A stretch of 16,302 bases of DNA from the NCBI GenBank assembly GCA_017438675.1, contig JAFRUW010000082.1:1-16302 (forward strand), in the 5' to 3' direction. Numbering within the stretch: position 1 is the stretch's first letter; each line of letters begins with the position of its first letter. A program made the position numbers and the translations under genes. The notes beneath the pieces were generated by a model. It did no database searches. It was not told where the DNA came from and saw nothing but the letters and a program-made list of their open reading frames with translations. This document shows, piece after piece, positions 14,412 through 16,302 of this stretch. The stretch comes from Oscillospiraceae bacterium (GTDB taxonomy: Bacteria; Bacillota; Clostridia; Oscillospirales; Oscillospiraceae).

Positions 14412-15347
14412 ATGACAGGTTATCTGATCGATTTTAACGAAAAAAAGTATACTCTTCCAAGCCTTCTGAGCTGGTCCGTGACTCACGGTCTGGGTTCACC
14501 CTGCGACTGCTTTGAGGCGGTCTGCAAATACGATCCATCCATGGAGCCGCTCCTTAAAAAGGCCTGCAGGTTCACGGCTGTCCATGACGGCAAAACGGTT
14601 TTTTACGGAGTCGTTGACGAGACACAGGCGGAGGTAACGGGTGATGGGTGCCTGTTTTCCGTGTCCGGAAGAGGTCTTGCGGCGCTGCTCCTTGATAATG
14701 AGGCTGAGACCGCCCAGTATTACGCCTGTTCCATAAGCGATATTCTGAACAGGCACGTATACCCCTGGGGAATCAGGGATGTCACTTTCAAGTCGCTGGG
14801 CTACCTTTACAACTTCGATATCGACAGCGGTGAAAGCGAATGGTCTGTACTGTCCCGCTTTACGAATTTCGCGGCGGGCATCACCCCGAGATTCACAAGA
14901 ACGGGCAAGCTCGTTATATCAGACGAGGAAGGCAAGCGGTATACCCTTGACAGAACATCGGCATTTGACTTCATCAGAAGGGAACGGCGCTACGGCGTCA
15001 TATCCTCTGTCCTTGTGAAAAACAAGGTGAGAGGTACGAGGACCATTGTCACAAACGATGAGTTCATACAAAGAGGCGGTTCGTGCAGACATGTACTGAA
15101 TGTGCCGAGGCTGACGGGCTACAACGCCATGCGGTATACGGGGAAGTATCAGATAAGCGAGTCTGAAAAGGACAGTACTCAGTATATCGTGACTGTCCCA
15201 AGGCTGTTCGCGGCAGAGCCCAACGACATCATTACGGTGAATGTTCCCGAGATGGGTCCGCCTGTTACTATGAAAGCGGGCGAGGTCACGGTGTGGGCAA
15301 ACGCCGCGGGCAGCGGGACAGAGATTACGTTGGTGGAAAGGCAGTGA
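14412..15347 (+). CDS. baseplate hub protein (XkdQ-like, gpD/gp27 family)
   Basis: The 311-residue protein is the baseplate hub, the platform that links the tube tip to the spike and starts tail assembly. Typical stretches are YTLPSLLSWSVTHGLGSPCDCFEAV near residue 12-36, then GRGLAALLLDNEAE (about 85-98), the conserved ISDILNRHVYPWGI (106-119) that resembles the gp27-like second tail domain, and ESEWSVLSRFTNFAAGI (about 141-157). A C-terminal part around MGPPVTMKAGEVT suits the spike-facing region. GGAGG sits only 4 bases before ATG, close but usable. It ends 4 bases before the spike gene. Position and motif order match PBSX XkdQ. Confidence 0.85.
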   Translation: MTGYLIDFNEKKYTLPSLLSWSVTHGLGSPCDCFEAVCKYDPSMEPLLKKACRFTAVHDGKTVFYGVVDETQAEVTGDGCLFSVSGRGLAALLLDNEAETAQYYACSISDILNRHVYPWGIRDVTFKSLGYLYNFDIDSGESEWSVLSRFTNFAAGITPRFTRTGKLVISDEEGKRYTLDRTSAFDFIRRERRYGVISSVLVKNKVRGTRTIVTNDEFIQRGGSCRHVLNVPRLTGYNAMRYTGKYQISESEKDSTQYIVTVPRLFAAEPNDIITVNVPEMGPPVTMKAGEVTVWANAAGSGTEITLVERQ

Positions 15348-15351
15348 GAAT

Positions 15352-15723
15352 ATGTGGTTATCAGAAAGACAGTCCCGGTCCGGTTCCGGCAGAACAGCGG
15401 CAGGTGAAGTGACAATAGGAGGGATGAATACGGCGGTATATACCGATACGGAGATGAGAAACGCCGTTTTCTTTGCCCCGGGTGGTTACTTCTGGGTTCC
15501 CGGAGCCGGTCAGAGCATGATTGTTTTAAAAGGCGAAGGCGGTGAGGTTTACTGCATGGACAGGGAGGTTGCCTCGTTGCCCGCAGATATGGAGGAGGGC
15601 GAAGTATTTATCACATCGGGCGGTGATGCTTCGATACACCTCAAAAATGACGGCACTGTCCATATAAACGGTGATTTACATGTATCGGGAAGGGTGGTCG
15701 TAAATGGAACTGAAATTGAATAA
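15352..15723 (+). CDS. small baseplate spike protein (Mu gp45/gpV-like)
   Basis: The 123-residue protein is beta-rich: APGGYFWVPGAGQSMIVLKGEGGEVYCM (42-69) resembles the OB-fold domain of spike proteins such as Mu gp45 that plug the tube end, and the C-terminus (about 93-123) is a run of short alternating strands SIHLKNDGTVHINGDLHVSG, like the beta-helix needle. It is short compared with many spikes and has no lysozyme domain or visible His-x-His tip metal motif. The N-terminal 24 residues are low-complexity Ser/Arg/Gly. Start at ATG 15352 (AAGGCAGTG upstream) is uncertain; a downstream ATG at 15424 has AGGAGG only 1 base away. The gp25 gene starts inside its end. Confidence 0.75.
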   Translation: MWLSERQSRSGSGRTAAGEVTIGGMNTAVYTDTEMRNAVFFAPGGYFWVPGAGQSMIVLKGEGGEVYCMDREVASLPADMEEGEVFITSGGDASIHLKNDGTVHINGDLHVSGRVVVNGTEIE

Positions 15724-16054
15724 CGGAGACTATGTCCCTGACGCGGAATCGTGTTCGGGCTTTTTGACAGTCACCGGTATCGATGAGACGGTTCAGAGGG
15801 CGCTGTATAAGCTGACTGTCCGCAGGGGGAGCTTCCCGTTTTACCCGGACCTGGGCAGCAGGCTCTGGCTTTTGGGCAGGGAAAAGCGCTCCGCCAGGGA
15901 TTCGGCAGCAAGGCAATACGTGGCTGAGGCTCTTTCCGATGAGAACGGCATTTCGGTTTCTGATGTCCTGGTGACAGAACAAGCCGACAGCCTCAGCGTA
16001 CATGTAAAACTCGTATTGGAAGATACGGTCAGGGAACTGACTGTGGAAGTGTGA
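15704..16054 (+). CDS. baseplate wedge protein, gpW/gp25 family (XkdS-like)
   Basis: The 116-residue protein matches the gp25-like wedge group, which nucleates sheath polymerisation at the baseplate. Marks are DETVQRALYKLTVRRGSFPFYPDLGSRLW (about residues 28-56), the usual block of two helices then a strand leading into the sheath-like fold, and SDVLVTEQADSLSVHVKL near the end. An EPR-type core motif is not clearly present. It overlaps the spike gene by 20 bases, and AAGGGTGG lies before the ATG. Baseplate J starts 10 bases after its stop. Confidence 0.85.
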   Translation: MELKLNNGDYVPDAESCSGFLTVTGIDETVQRALYKLTVRRGSFPFYPDLGSRLWLLGREKRSARDSAARQYVAEALSDENGISVSDVLVTEQADSLSVHVKLVLEDTVRELTVEV

Positions 16055-16063
16055 GGTGAGACT

Positions 16064-16302
16064 TTGAAAACAGCAGATGAAATATATCAGAAAATGTGTT
16101 CGGACTTTGCTGATCGCGCAGGCATTCCCGTCAGGGACGGCAGCGATATGGCGGTGCGGCTGTATACGGCGGCGGTCCAGATCGAATCCCTGTACTTGTA
16201 CAACGACTGGGTGAAGGATCAGTGCTTCCCGCAGACTGCGGGCGGAGAATACCTTGACTATCATGCAGAGATGAGAGGGCTCAGACGTCAGGCTGCGACA
16301 AA
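16064..16302 (+). CDS. baseplate assembly protein J (XkdT-like), N-terminal part
   Basis: The first 79 codons of a baseplate J-like protein are seen; the gene runs off the right edge. It begins with TTG 16064, GAGG (16053-16056) 7 bases upstream. The sequence MKTADEIYQKMCSDFADRAG, then a helical stretch VRLYTAAVQIESLYLYNDWV and FPQTAGGEYLDYHAEMRGL is the recognised N-terminal pattern of the gpJ/gp47 family, whose conserved AxGexLdxhaa-like segment is clear. It joins gp25 and the tail-fibre network in the wedge. Full length of such proteins is around 350-400 residues; the rest is not visible. Confidence 0.9.
   Translation, partial: MKTADEIYQKMCSDFADRAGIPVRDGSDMAVRLYTAAVQIESLYLYNDWVKDQCFPQTAGGEYLDYHAEMRGLRRQAAT

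Larger units (their letters stand above)
5180..16302 (+). mobile_element. PBSX-like contractile-tailed prophage, packaging-head-tail-baseplate module (left part)
   Basis: Seventeen genes in one direction, mostly overlapping or less than 25 bases apart, follow the packaging, head, connector, sheath, tube, baseplate order of PBSX and related myophages. The module begins immediately after the divergent host transketolase operon and runs off the right edge inside baseplate J. No integrase, repressor, replication, lysis or tail-fibre gene is in view, and no tRNA or obvious attachment repeat marks the left border. A tape-measure gene is missing from its usual place. Confidence 0.85.

Noticed and set aside
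1..16302. CRISPR arrays, insertion sequences, rRNA or riboswitches
   Set aside because: No spaced direct repeats, transposase-like genes or conserved RNA motifs were seen; non-coding gaps are all under about 180 bases.

Overview
The window comes from a low- to mid-GC Bacillota genome, most likely a Clostridia (Oscillospiraceae/Ruminococcaceae-like) bacterium. The basis is strong AGGAGG ribosome sites, frequent TTG and GTG starts, sigma-A promoters, split two-subunit transketolase genes, and a phage block laid out like Bacillus PBSX. This placement is inferred from style and protein look, not from a database search.

Positions 1-5034 are ordinary host chromosome. On the minus strand lies the N-terminal part of an ABC exporter, cut by the window edge. 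It is divergent from a plus-strand group: an Fe-S/flavodoxin-like NAD(P)H-dependent FMN reductase, a small AT-rich two-helix membrane protein of unknown function, and a GNAT acetyltransferase. A strong bidirectional hairpin terminator (2588-2619) separates these from a convergent minus-strand group: a histidine-phosphatase (phosphoglycerate-mutase-like) gene, then the two transketolase subunits. The C-terminal transketolase subunit has a one-base frameshift in an A4/T4 run at 3581-3584.

From 5180 to the right edge the plus strand carries one tightly packed, unidirectional late operon of a contractile-tailed (myovirus-type) phage. The order follows PBSX xtmA-xtmB-xkdE-F-G-H-I/J-K-M-N-P-Q-R/S-T: small terminase, large terminase, portal, prohead protease, decoration protein, major capsid, three head-tail connection/tail-completion proteins, tail sheath, tail tube, tail-assembly chaperone, LysM tail protein, baseplate hub, small spike, gp25-like wedge protein, and the start of baseplate J. 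Genes overlap or are a few bases apart, and many seem translationally coupled.

Two things stand out. First, no integrase, repressor, replication or regulatory gene lies between the host transketolase operon and the terminase; late genes begin about 145 bp after the divergent host gene. Second, the long tape-measure gene expected between chaperone and LysM protein is absent. In its place the chaperone gene carries a hydrophilic, roughly 175-residue C-terminal extension. Together these suggest a rearranged or domesticated phage-derived particle (PBSX-like or gene-transfer-agent-like). The window shows only the left part, so lysis, tail fibre, integrase or a displaced tape measure could lie to the right.
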